Translations under genes and position numbers: made by a program
NCBI GenBank assembly: GCA_003290165.1
Contig: QNQO01006261.1
Span: 25,577 to 89,576 of the forward strand
Source of the DNA: Berberis thunbergii
Lineage: Eukaryota; Streptophyta; Magnoliopsida; Ranunculales; Berberidaceae
Direction: 5' to 3'
Length of the DNA: 64,000 nucleotides
Shown: piece by piece, positions 9,566 through 20,519 of the stretch
How positions within the stretch are numbered: position 1 is the first letter of the stretch
How the letters are laid out: every line of letters begins with the position of its first letter
The notes under the pieces: model-generated
Databases searched by the model: none
What the model saw: the letters and a program-made list of their open reading frames with translations, nothing else
Told to the model about the DNA's origin: nothing

Positions 9566-10160
9566 TTTTCATTCCAAAATAAAAACTTTACAAGTTCAAA
9601 GACCCCTTTTTCACTGAAAAAGAAGAATCAAAACTCTAAGTGAACTAGAGTAAAGGGATAAACCATGGGAATGGGGTCGATTGCTGAGTCTGGGTTTACA
9701 TTCCAATCAAAACCCATAGTTTTTAATTCCCAAATGTAATAAACCCTAACCCTAGTTCGGGTAGAAAGTTACCATTGCTTGAAGATTGAAGAATGGGGTC
9801 GATTGCTGAGTCTGGGTATCGATTCTTCTGGTTCTCTGGGTCGGCTAAATCCGTCTTCTGTGGCGGGTTCTCTGGTTCGGTGGAGAACTGTTTCGGAGGT
9901 TGACGAAGAAGAAAGGGGAGAGCTTGATTGGTTTTGATTGCTTGCAAAGTGTTTGATCGAGAAAGCCAGTAACAACGCTCCGTCGAGAAAGAGCCAAAGC
10001 TCGAATGCGAGAGAGAGTGAGAGCGGTGGAGTGAGGGAGGCAGGGAGAGCAATGGAGAGAGTGAGAGCAATGGAGATAGGGAGCAGGGCGAGAGAGAGGG
10101 AGGCAGAGCTATGCACAGAGGGGGGACGAGAGATTGGAGGCGTTGTTCTCCCTTCTAGGT
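9566..10160 (-). promoter_or_regulatory. Probable captured 5'UTR and promoter of the bHLH gene
   Basis: Read on the minus strand, this is CT-rich (long CTCTCTCCC runs at 10010-10130, GAGAGA on the plus strand), as in plant 5'UTRs, and leads into the bHLH ATG at 9565. An AAACCCTAACCCTAG telo-box lies at about 9731-9755 on the plus strand. A motif containing GAATGGGGTCGATTGCTGAG occurs twice (about 9668-9690 and 9790-9812). No clear TATA box is identified. Confidence 0.45.
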
Positions 10161-10179
10161 TAGATCGAGAGCGCTATCC

Positions 10180-10461
10180 TAAATGTAAGTAACATAGCGC
10201 TTCGGAAGCGCTATGCAAGCACTTTAAAAGCGCTATGGTAGTTTTGGTAACGTTTTTTCCCATAGCGTTTTTTAAAGCGCTATCTAAGACATAACTAAGA
10301 TAGCGCTTAACTGAAAAAAAAATTAAAAGCGCTATTGTAGTGTTTTTTTTTATTTTTTTTATTTTTTAAGACAAATAAGCGCTATCCTAGTGCCCACTTG
10401 GATAGCTCTTTAAAAAAGTGCTATCTAAGTGGCGTTACCTAAGCTAATATTTGTAGTAGTG
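10180..10461. repeat. CACTA 2 right subterminal AGCGCT cluster and terminus
   Basis: About eight AGCGCT motifs in both orientations are followed by TATTTGTAGTAGTG and the AGT target duplication. The cluster also contains the related but degenerate motif AAGTGCTAT. Confidence 0.88.
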
Positions 10462-10594
10462 AGTGTAACCGGCGGTGGTTGTTGTTGTGATGAATGACAG
10501 TGGAAGCGGGTTGCGGATCCAGTTTAAAGAGGGTCCAAGCCGACTATTTCTCCTTCCTCATTTCCTTTTCTATATTTTTACACCACCACTTCCC

Positions 10595-10856
10595 AGTGTT
10601 CTGAAAAACGCTAGGCGCCCTAGAGGACTAGGCAGGGGCCTAGGCAATTTATTTATTTATTTAATGTAATTTATTATTTATAAAAGTTAAGCATAATAGC
10701 ACATAAGTTATTTATAGTTCAATGTCAGGATACATATGCAAAATGTAAAAAAAAAACAGTCATAAATTTTATTTTATTTTTCAAACTGGAAATAAATTTT
10801 TTATAGAAACCCGCCTAGCGCCTAGGAGGTTGCCTAGACCAATTTTCAGAACATGG
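10595..10856. mobile_element. MITE, probably Mutator-type, 9-bp target duplication
   Basis: CCACTTCCC flanks the element exactly on both sides (10586-10594 and 10857-10865). The termini are imperfect inverted repeats: AGTGTTCTGAAAAACGCTAG on the left, against the complement of CTAGACCAATTTTCAGAACA on the right. Both ends carry GCCTAGG/GCGCCTAG motifs and the 180-bp middle is AT-rich without an ORF. A 9-bp duplication is the hallmark of Mutator-like elements; if the first base pair is accidental, an 8-bp duplication would instead suggest hAT. Confidence 0.8.
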
Positions 10857-10865
10857 CCACTTCCC

Positions 10866-13289
10866 CTCTTTGACACCACCACCTCCAATTTTTATTTTTT
10901 TGAACCCACTCTTTGGCACCATCATTATGATTTTTCTTCTTCTTCTTTTATTTATCTCATTTCTTACCTCTTTCAAGTCTCAACAATAAACAAGAACATA
11001 ACAGCAACATGTTGTTGCCCGCTGCCGCTTAGTTTCACTTCTCTCTCTTATTAGGTAGAATTTGTTAAGTAATTTTAAAGCTGCACCTCAAATCAAGCTA
11101 CCACCAAGTCATCATAGCTGAGAGAGATGAACCAAAACCTACATCTTCAATTCATTATTATCTTCCAATTGCATCAAATTTGTATATTTGGTTTTCAGGA
11201 AATCTCAATATTTCTCTACTGTCCCTATTGGTGCACGACAAACATATGACCAATGTCCACATTTATTACATCTATGACATATGTCATCTATAAAAGGATT
11301 TTTAGTATCATTCACAATAGTCTTAACACAGTGAATAGTTCCAAATGCAATAAAGATTAAAGCAAAAAACACTTATGCTTAATTGCTTACCTACTTCGAA
11401 ATAACAATACTTGTAAAAAATTCATGTTTGACAACAGAGTGATGAGAATAGACACCGACTTGGGTGAAAGCAATTATGCTTACACCTCACTGTAATTTTA
11501 TGAAATGAAATTTATCTCAGGTAAGAAGTAATTCCTCCTAAGAAATCCAAAATCACATTGAGAACATACAATACAACATTCAACACCTCGGTCAATAATA
11601 GTACACGGGCAAACCTACCCATATTAGACAAATGAACTTAACTCAACACCACCTAGCTTACTACCCATATCTTTATTTTCTATTGGCTTCATTTTCCAAA
11701 CCACCATGAAGACACATTGTTTTATACACATGTTGGCCTCTTGCACATACTTTGATGTTTGACATGCTTATCTCCCTAACTCTCTATGTTTGGTCTCTTT
11801 ACTAATTTGCAATAAGGTTTAGGGTTCTAAAAGAAATCAATGAAGAAAATAAACAACACAAAGAGATGGGGAGCTTTAACAAATAAACATGATGGATATA
11901 TTTAAGGTTGGGCCTAGTGAAGAAGCCTATGAGTTGGATGTTATTTAATGAAAATATTCTAATAGTTTGATGACAAATAAATTAATTTGAAACCATAAGC
12001 AAGCTTGCAGTTGCAAGGTACTCGAGCATGGTGAGAAGTTATACAGGGGTGCCAGCACTAGCATGCTTGGTGTGGTTTCCGACCTTGAGAAACTTGGCAA
12101 TTCTGCCAAAGGAAGCTGAAGTTCAACTCTAGAAGACAATTTGGGAACAATCAATGTCAAGAGAAGAAGTCGAGGAGGTATTGATTGTTATCTTAGAATT
12201 GAGTCTCTTACTTCTTGGTTATTCTGGTGAGCTAGATTTTTCTCCTTATGTGAGTAGTGTATTTATGATGAAATCCAGCCTATAATTTGCAAATTATCAA
12301 GACCATCATCAGTGGTATCTACCAAACACCACATGAATCGAAGTAAAAGACTCTAATGTTATTCTAGCCTCTATTCCAACACGTGTGTGATGAGGGCTCT
12401 GAGATTTAAACAAAGTTTGAATTCAAAGCATGAAACACCGCCATGGAAGTAATATTTTCTTGTGAGGCAAAATCCACTAGATGTAACATAAATCATGGAA
12501 ATAGTCATACTAAAATTCAGAAAAATATAGGCTATTGTTAAAATTATTTACATCTAAACTTTTTTGAAAAAAAAATCTGAAAAAAATAAATGTAGAAAAA
12601 ATTACCCGAGTCAAGCTTCGTGCTCAAATGCCCTTGGATCAAAGTGAAATATAATCATCATCTAACACTCAATTGGTCGGAGCTTCGTATTGAAAGTAAA
12701 CACAATGGAGTACAATTTCTTTATATTATTCACTCTTTTATTTTATTATGTATTCTTTCTGTCTCTTTATACAAAATCTTTGTATCATCTTCTTTTTCAT
12801 TTATACTTAACGTCTACTTCTTATAACATTTCTCTTACCTATTTATAGCCAAGAGCATTTGACTAAGGCATGACACCTAGTCCTTGGATACCACCTCGTG
12901 CTATGAGATGGGTAGAGGTGGAACCATATTCTATTAGGTTATACAATATGTTGAACATCTCACGTTAGCAATCAAATATTGGATCGGAACCAAAACACAA
13001 TCACCAAATGTGAAACATTTTAGGGGTTATGTGTATTTCAGATGGGTATGTACTAAATTATAAAAACCCACTCTAATTGTCTGCTTAATGACATACTATG
13101 CACTTCCCACCTTGTGGACTTAGTCCCAAAACAATTATTCTAAATCACACCCACATACTCAAATTAACGTACAAACATAGAGGTCGACATTTAAAGTTTA
13201 AATTCTTATAGAAAATTGGTTCAATTTGTGGAACAAATTCAGCTAGCAACTACTTTGTTGTGTCCAACTATAGTAGATCTGATGGGTTA
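10866..13289. other. 2.4 kb with no gene; one zinc-knuckle remnant
   Basis: The only recognisable item is on the minus strand at about 11290-11190: DDICHRCNKCGHWSYVCRAP, a CX2CX4HX4C zinc knuckle with the GHW..xCR context of plant retroelement gag-like proteins, soon followed by a stop. Nearby sequence shows no longer match. The rest is AT-rich with many stops in all frames. A plus-strand stretch at about 12010-12175 is open in places but unrecognised. Confidence 0.5.
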
Positions 13290-14979
13290 TGTGGATGCAA
13301 ATTTCGACCGGATCACGTGTTGATCATGCTGAACAATTTGAATAAGATAAAGATTAATTCTTAACAATAGTGTGGTGTCTGCCACAGGGACCCCGATGCC
13401 AAAGTTAGAACAATGCCTTTAGAAAATGATTTTTTTCTCTGTGTTTTTGAGATAGAATTGTGAATAAAAAAAGTTACTTGGAAATAATTGTGTTTGGCCA
13501 TTTTTAGAGGCAGGATGATACAACTGCTCGTAGATGAGTTGGACACGTGGCATGTCGGGAGCCAACTGCTCGTAGATGAGTGAGTACGTGGCAGGTCAGG
13601 AGAAAACTGCTCGTAGAAGAGTGAAACATGTGGAAAGTCGGGAGCCAACCGCTCGTAGAAAAGTGAGGCACGTGATAGGTTGATAGTAAACTGTTCGTAG
13701 AAGAGTGAGACATGTGGCAGGTCGGGAGCGAACTGCTCGTAGATGAGTGAGACACATGGCAAGTCAAAAGCCAACTACTCCTAAAAGAGTAAGGCACGTG
13801 GCAGGTTGGGAGCCAACTACTCGTAAAAGATTGAGACACGTGGCAAGTTGGGATCCAACTTCACGTAGAAGAGTGAGACACGTGGCAGAAGAGTAAGGCA
13901 CGTGGTAGGTCGGGAACCAATTGCTCTTAGAAGAGTGAGGAACGTGATAGGTTAGGAGTCAACTGCTCATAAAAGAGTGAGACACGTGGCAGGCCGGAAG
14001 CCATTGATGGCTATAACTTCCCATTGATTGTTGGAACCTTTTGTTGATGGTTGTAACTTCTTGTAGATGGTTGTAACTTCCTCTAGATGGTTGTAACTTC
14101 CGTTGACGGTTGTAACTTTTCATTGATTGTTATAACTTTTTGTTTGGAGAGACCTCTCTTGGAGGTTCATGCACTCAACTAAGCATAGTGGCCGGTGTTA
14201 AATACTATTCCTCTGCTAAAAAAGATTGTTTTGCAGAGTTGCATTAGGCACATATTTGGGCTTTTTGTACTTGTATCCGATTTGGGCTGGCTTGTTAGGA
14301 ACGACCTAGATTTCTGGCTTTCTAATTCTATTGGGCTAAGGATTATTTTTAGCTACCACAAATGGCCTTTATCTCTTTTGCTTTTAAGCTGGCCTTCTTT
14401 TCTTCTTACTTAAAAGCGTAGGAGATGTATTTTCACTGAGGAGTCCAACCAAAAATAAAAGTAAAATGCCCTGATCTTGCTGACTTATCCGTTTCTGTTG
14501 ATGAGTCTTTTTCCGAGAGTTGTTTTAAAGACAAAGTAGAATTCCAATAAAACATCATGCTCTGACACCCTTGTGATTTGATGACCCATCCAAACCTACA
14601 TGCCACATATCTTTGGGCTGCCATGTCCTTGTTTCAGCATGAGTTGAGGAGTCTTCATTTGTTGAGGGACGCGACACTGATTTGAAGGCTAACTGCGTTT
14701 CCCCGATTGAGGCGGGAGTGGATTCTACTATGAAATTTGTTAAGGATGGAGCCTATAGATCAAGTCATATTGGCTTGCCTCTATCACCCATTTCATGAGG
14801 GCTGAGCTAACTTCCACATTTGAAAATGCCCTTTTCATCGAACTTATGTTGAAGTAATGTTATATTTCATTCGACTTTGCTTTTAGTCTGCTAACTTAGA
14901 AATATTTTCATTGAGGTTGTAAAAGATTCATTGGCCTTGATGATGCATCAAACTGTCTTTTGATCAGCACCGTACACGT
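13290..14979 (-). mobile_element. Family A retroelement copy A5: 3' LTR and adjoining internal region
   Basis: On the minus strand the LTR runs 14360 (TGTGGTAGCTAAAAATAATC) to 13290 (GCATCCACA). It contains the family's conserved GGCATCGGGGTCCC / CAGGCACCACAC region. The internal part 14361-14979 matches the 3' internal region of A4 (about 31252-32340) in order. The LTR is unusually long (1071 bp against 600-800 bp in other copies) because of the tandem array at 13500-14010. The element is cut at 14979 by the LTR of element B. Confidence 0.8.
13500..14010. repeat. Tandem array of about 43-bp units, each with a CACGTG-type G-box
   Basis: About eleven imperfect units of the form GACACGTGGCAGGTCGGGAG + CCAACTGCTCGTAGAAGAGT + GA. 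Most keep ACACGTGGC, the core of the plant G-box and of ABA-response elements. The array sits in the U3 part of the A5 LTR, upstream of its transcription start. Confidence 0.85.
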
Positions 14980-15608
14980 GTCATGATTATCTCGTCAACA
15001 GAACGAAGCAAGCCCGATTGCATGCTCAATCCAGCAAGGCCCAAACAATATTAAGCCCATTATCAGCAGGATCCAGACAGTCGGATCCGAGTTGCAACGA
15101 ACCAGTAAGCCCACACGTCACGTGGTCAGGCCCAATACTCATAAGACCTCTAAGGCAAGTATCTGAGAGATCTACCCAAGACAGGCAGGCCAACAACACA
15201 TTGGATCCAACTAGGAAACATATATTATAGTATAAGTCGGGCAAGGAAACTTTCTTGCATGGACACTAAGAAAGGGAAACCTCTTTTGTAGATCTAGGAG
15301 CATGAGTCATGTAGGGAAACTATCCCGCATAGACAACTCCCAATTAGGAAAGGAACTTCACAGCAAAATCTTTTTCCCTAAACTACGCCACCAAAGGCCT
15401 AGCTGAACAAGAACTCCTACACTATAAAAGGGAGATAAGGTCAATGAATAGAGGTACGCAATATAATTCCAGTTTACAGTTTTAAGCCTCTATCTAACTT
15501 AAGCATCGGAGTGCCATCGACCACCATACCGTGGTCCTTGGTTCACGTTTGCTACCTGTGTAAGTCTAGGTAAACAGCAAGGAAGGAGAGCAGAAATCGA
15601 CTACAACA
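14980..15608 (+). mobile_element. Element B (Gypsy) 5' LTR
   Basis: TGTCATGATTATCTCG begins the LTR at 14980 and CTACAACA ends it at 15608. It is followed by a primer-site-like TTTGGCATCGTCCGTAGGGA. An ACTATAAAAGGG TATA box lies at about 15420. The outer edge is inferred from the TG..CA convention because no 3' LTR is seen in the window. Confidence 0.65.
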
Positions 15609-15686
15609 GTTTGGCATCGTCCGTAGGGAACGACATAGTTCCTCAGAAAGAAGTGTAGTTCCACCCTTTTCCAGAGAATCAACGAG

Positions 15687-16474
15687 ATGGTGACAACGAG
15701 GTCTAAGACCAATGGAGATACTGTCGAGCCTTCAAATGTTCAAACCGATAGAGTGCCTCTAGTTCCACCACTGCCATGAAATGAACCTTTTCAGACCCCA
15801 GCACCAATGGCGGTCACAGCAGACCCAAGGGTGGACATACTTTCAACACAGATGTAGCAAATCGCGAAAACGTTGGAGGCTCTCAAACATAGGAATCCTC
15901 CACCTGCAGAGGGATAACATAAGCAGCGAAGGGCCCACTCCCAAAAAGTTTTAGAGAACATGTTCAAAAGAGCTGCGTTGCCCCCAACAACTTCTTAATG
16001 GACAAGAGGCGGAGTCACAACCAATAGAGACTCAACATCTAGAACTGACAGGCACGTCACCCAGACGCGATGTTTAATCTCACGGTCTTTCCGTTCATGG
16101 ATGAACCGCTACCAAAGAAATACACCCCGCCAAAGTTGGTTTTTACAACAGGACCAGGAGACCCGTCCGATCACCTACGCCACTTCCAGAATGTTATGGT
16201 GCTGAAGGAAGGGTCCAATGCAATAATGTGTCGATCATCCCCCGCAAGCCTGAAGACGTCAGCACTAACATGGTTCCACAACATTCTTCCAAAATCCATT
16301 GATTCATTTTGGACGTTAACATTGGCATTCCTCACACGCTTTGTGGGCAGCCAACGACTCATGAGGGATCCACATTATCTGCTGACAATAAAACAAAAAT
16401 AGAACAATACGTTGAGGGAATATGTTACAAGTTATAACTATGAGTTGACCCTCATCGACGACTGTAGTAATGAC
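15687..16474 (+). pseudogene. Element B gag, first part (interrupted)
   Basis: An ATG at 15687 opens MVTTRSKTNGDTVEPSNV; several stops follow. From 16070 the reading frame is open for 110 codons with the Ty3/Gypsy gag core (GPGDPSDHLRHFQNVMVLKE, then ALTWFHNILPKSIDSFWTLT and LREYVTSYNYELTLIDDC). The last codons (CSND) run into the LTR of A1 at 16475, and gag resumes at 38082 after two nested elements. Gag proteins form the retrotransposon particle. Several stops make it non-functional. Confidence 0.85.
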
Positions 16475-17275
16475 TGTGGGAGCCAAAAATAATCCTTAGC
16501 CCAATAGGAGAAGGAAGCCCAAATATTTGAGATGTTCTCGAGAAGGCCGAATATTACCCATGAAAGTTACAAGTAGAGAAAGCCCAAGTTTGGGCCCAAT
16601 GCAACTCAACAGAACATTTCTTTTTCAGCAGAGGAGTAGTGTTCGACACTAACCACCATGTTCAGCTGAGCACCCAAGCTTGCAGGAGAGGTGACTCAAA
16701 ACAGGAAGTTACGACCGCCAACAAGAAGTTACAACTACTTAAGACAAGTTATAACTACATAAGAGGAGTTACAACCTCCTGTAAGCAGATGATTCACTTA
16801 TCTGCCACGTGTCTCACTAATCTATTGGACTTACAACTGCCTGCAAGCAGATCACTCACTTATTTACCATGTGTCTCACTAATCTGCTAGAGTTACAACC
16901 GCCTGCAAGCAGATAACTCACTTATCTGCCACGTGTCTCTCTCATCTGCTGGAGTTACAACCGCTTGCAAGCAGATCACTCACTCATCTGCCACGTGTCT
17001 CACTCATCTGCCTCTATAACTAGTCAAACATAAATCCATCTGGTGGTAACTCTTTCTTGATTTCAGAATTATCTCTTCAAATATAGAGATATAAACATTT
17101 TTCTGAAGACATTGCTCTAACTTTGGCATCGGAGTCCTCGTGGCAGGCACCACACCGGTGTCAAGAATTAACTTCTTATCTTATGCAGATTACTCCACAT
17201 GATCAGCACATGATTCTATCTTATGCAGATTGCTCCACGTGATCAACACGTGATTTGGTGGAATTTGCATCCACA
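16475..17275 (+). repeat. A1 5' LTR
   Basis: Begins TGTGGGAGCCAAAAATAATC and ends TTTGCATCCACA, 801 bp. It holds tandem ~64-bp units with GCCACGTGTCTCACT (about 16795-17000), a degenerate TATA region (CTCTATAACTAG, about 17010-17025) and two CACGTGATC motifs near the 3' end. It is 64 bp longer than the 3' LTR, which has one repeat unit less. Confidence 0.92.
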
Positions 17276-17408
17276 AATTGGTGTTTTTTCAATGAGAGCT
17301 TGAATCAAACTCATTGCATGCTCTCTTCCATTCACAAAAAAAAAAAAAAACTTTCATTCATTCAGTTTCAATTTCATTCACAAACACTTTTATTTTCAAT
17401 TCAATACA

Positions 17409-18994
17409 ATGGTGGGAACTCGAAAACAAACTAGCAAAAATAATGTTACAAGGTATTCTGCTCGTACTAGGCTGCCATCGTCATCATGGGTTCAACCGTT
17501 ACCGTTCGGACAACCATTGATAGTGGGTCTGCCACCGCCTGCTGACCATCAATTGCAACCTTCTGCCACAAGCCAAATGGAGATGACACAACAAGAAAAT
17601 CTTGCAGGTCAGATCACCAATCTGACCAAATTATTGGAAGAACAAACCCAAGTGGTAAAGCGATTAGTGAGCAAACAACCAAGGCAGACGACACATCGCG
17701 TCTACCAGTAGATCATGTGCATAGAAGTGGAAGTAGTCATCCATCAAAAGGAAGCAATCCCTCTAGAAGCATTCATTCGAGATTAGGGCCACGAGTAAAT
17801 GTGCACTCTAGGCTTGGACCTCAAACGGGAGTCTTCTCAAGATTGGGCTCCCAAACAACTGTGCACTCAAGTCTAGGACCGCAGACTACACCCAATATAA
17901 GTGGTCGACACATAAGACAGAATCCTGATGGATGTGAACAACACAGGGGACCAGATCTAGATCACTACACTGATTTGTCCCACATCCCACATTTAGAGGC
18001 TCGTCAAATCAAGATGAGCCTTCAAGCGAATCTCATTGAGACTCTACCTCACTCACATGTAGGTAAGTCACAATCAAATTCGGAATATGATGAGTCATCT
18101 ACCGCAGATAATCAGAATAAAAATCACCATACGGCCGATCAACAGGATACACATAAGCCCTTGGGAGCAGATGATGTGGCACGAATGGTGAAAGATTAGT
18201 TGATGAATTTAGAAGTTATGAGAAATCCAGATGATACTCTGCGCAGAAAAGTAGCCTTGGTGAACACTTCACCTTTTACAGATAACATCGAAGAGGCTCC
18301 TCCACCAGCAAGGTTTACCACACCAACTTTTACTCCTTTCAAAGGAGATTCTGATCCTGAGAGGCACTTGAAGCATTTTCGAAGTGTCATGACTCTGCAC
18401 AAAAATGATGATCTGCTTATGTGCAAAATATTTTCTATGACTTTACAGGGAGTAGCCCAAGATTGGTTTCACACTTTGACCCCCCAGTCGATCAACAACT
18501 TTGGAAATCTATCCCTTGTCTTCACAAAAGAGTATTCATCTTACCAAACTGTCAAAAAACATGTTGACCATCTCTTCAACATGAAGAAGAAGTCAAATGA
18601 ATCGCTGAAAGACTTCATTAAAAGATTCAAGGCAGAAAAAATGAGCATAGTTGGGTGTGATGATCATATTGCATCATTAACTTTCAAGAAGGGTCTGCCC
18701 GTAGATCACATATTGTATGGCAAATTGACCATGAAACCGGGCAAAACTCTTACCGAAATCTTCGCCATGGCAGAACGCTATACATTGTGGGATGACGAAA
18801 AAAATAGTGTTAAGGCATCAGATATACTTGAGAAAAATAGTCAACCTGCGCAAACAAATGTGAATCAGAAAGAGAATAAAGAAAAGGGTGACAAACGTAG
18901 AACACGCTCTCCATCAAGAGACTCTTCATCCAGTAGAACATACACAAAGTTCACCGTTCAGATCAATCAAACTCTCCAGCGCAGAATAATATGA
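17409..18994 (+). pseudogene. A1 gag (Ty3/Gypsy type), frameshifted and with one stop
   Basis: Starts MVGTRKQTSKNNVTRYSART. A coiled-coil-like stretch follows (AGQITNLTKLLEEQTQVVKR). A frame change occurs between 17703 and 17717. The next part has repeats of HSRLGPQT (about 17780-17890, five times). A TAG at 18197-18199 interrupts the same frame. The gag core then reads FKGDSDPERHLKHFRSVMTL, AQDWFHTLTPQSINNFGNLS, YSSYQTVKKHVDHLFNMKKK and SNESLKDFIKRFKAE. The C-terminus is basic and Ser/Arg-rich (RRTRSPSRDSSSSRTYTKF) with no zinc knuckle. At 18991-19048 a remnant reads MMIMATDHFTKWIEAEAS, the start of a Gypsy integrase core, before a stop. Confidence 0.9.
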
Positions 18995-19099
18995 TGATTA
19001 TGGCAACCGACCATTTCACAAAGTGGATTGAAGCTGAGGCATCCTAGCTTTTTAATTTTTAACTTTTTAGAAAAAAAAAATGCAATGTACATGTAAGAA

Positions 19100-20519
19100 A
19101 AACTTGATTGTATTTTATTTGTTTATTGTATTTTATCTCTTCAACAAGAGACTCCTCATCCGGTAGAACATACACAGTGTTCTCCATTCCGGTCAATCAA
19201 ATTCTCCACGAGAAGAATCAACCTTCGCCGAAGAGACCGCTACCAATAAAGGAGATCCTGCAAAGAATAGATCTGAACAAATATTTGCATATACCTCAGC
19301 AGAGGATACATTATTTTACTTCTCAGCAGAGAATACACCTTTTTCAGTTGAAATAGGGAAATACAAGAATTCGTTCTACATGTCCTTCAGCAGAAGACAT
19401 TCAAAAATACAAATATTTATGTACACCTCAGTAGAGAATGACACTCTCCATGAGTGGGTAATTCAATGCATAAAAGCATCTTACTCAAGACTACTTCAAT
19501 TCGTTTAAGTCTAGTCAAGTGGTCAGCAGACAACACAAGCAAAATGCCTTAGTAGAGGATGCCATTTTTCATAAGTGGGTAATTCAATGCATAAAAACAT
19601 CTTACTCAAGACTACTTAAATCCGTTTAAGTTTAGTCAAGTGGTCAACATACCACACAAGCTAAATGCCTCAGTAGAGGATCACACCTCAGTGGAGGATG
19701 TCACTCTCCATGAGTGGGTAATTCAATTAATCAATCACTGAGCATAGAAGCATCTTACTCAAGACTACTTAAATCTCTTTAAGTTTTGTCAAGTGGTTAG
19801 CAAATCACACAATATTTCCATGCATTTTCCAAGATAAATAGATTTGAATCCATGATTAATTTCTTCAAGTTATGCTAAAATTCCAACTTAAGCATATTGA
19901 AAACTCATGAAAGAGATCAATCAAACTTTTGTGCCCTTAATGCAAATATTTCTAAGTCAGTTTACCAACAAACATACACAAAGTTTGGGGATCATAAAAG
20001 CAAAGAAGACCACTACTTGACATGAAGACACCATCAAAAGAAATTCAAAGTCTCACTAGTAGAGCAACAACTTTGAATTGATTCTTGAGTAAATCAGCAG
20101 GCAAATCCAGGAGAGAACCTATACATCTACTTGGCAGTTTCAAATGCAGCAGTTAGCTCAGTTCTAATCAGCGAAGAGTTGGGGGCACAACTTCCTCCCA
20201 GATGTTTGTTAAAAACTCATGAAATAGGCGATAGATTTAAGCAAATTCAACTTGATCTACTGGCCGAAGACAACTATAAAGGCTCAAGCTTTAGCATAAT
20301 TCATTCCCTCATCGACCAGGGAAACAAAGTCAGCGAACAGATCAATGTCTCATGCTTCAACAAAATCTACCGGGCGATGACAACTATAAAAGCTCAAGTC
20401 TTAGCAAATGTCGTAGTAATATCTCCCACCAAAATCAAGGAAACAAAGTCAGCCATTAGATAAGTGTCACGTCCTTCAATAAATGAAGACTCCTCAACTC
20501 ATACTGAAACATGGGCAGG
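19100..20519 (+). repeat. A1 3' internal region with tandem repeats
   Basis: About 19140-19222 repeats the gag C-terminal end (compare 18910-18981), flanking the integrase remnant. From about 19430 to 19760, three imperfect copies of a ~115-bp unit occur (GAGTGGGTAATTCAATGCAT, then ..AAGACTACTT..). The rest is without a gene; the region stops at the GCAGG target site of E1 (20515-20519) and continues at 29480. Confidence 0.75.

Larger units (their letters stand above)
6577..10461 (-). mobile_element. CACTA transposon 2, complete, carrying bHLH and SQD2 gene fragments
   Basis: The left end CACTACTACAAATATAGGCT starts at 6577. The right end TATTTGTAGTAGTG finishes at 10461. AGT stands immediately outside both ends (6574-6576 and 10462-10464), the 3-bp target duplication typical of CACTA elements. 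Length 3885 bp. Both ends carry clusters of AGCGCT motifs (6577-6860 and 10180-10440). No transposase ORF is visible, so it is non-autonomous. Its left 470 bp are an inverted copy of the right end of CACTA 1 (both the terminus and the flank at 6920-7045 match), so the family is the same and this copy is in the opposite orientation. The cargo, all on the minus strand, is a bHLH 5' region, an SQD2 piece and an unrecognised piece at 7167-7442. Confidence 0.92.

Noticed and set aside
9723..10116. Two overlapping 115-codon Ser/Leu/Pro-rich frames on the minus strand
   Set aside because: Low-complexity CT repeats of a 5'UTR; no conserved motif and overlapping frames are equally open.
13361..13839. 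Minus-strand frames of 137 and 111 codons with repeats of SFYEQF / SSTSSWLPTCH
   Set aside because: They are translations of the 43-bp tandem DNA array in two frames, not a protein.
13500..14010. Regular direct repeats considered as a CRISPR array
   Set aside because: Plant LTR context, units contiguous without unique spacers, and imperfect; it is a tandem array.
18196..18426. 76-codon minus-strand frame opposite A1 gag, and similar one at 36426-36686
   Set aside because: Antisense shadows of the gag coding sequence.
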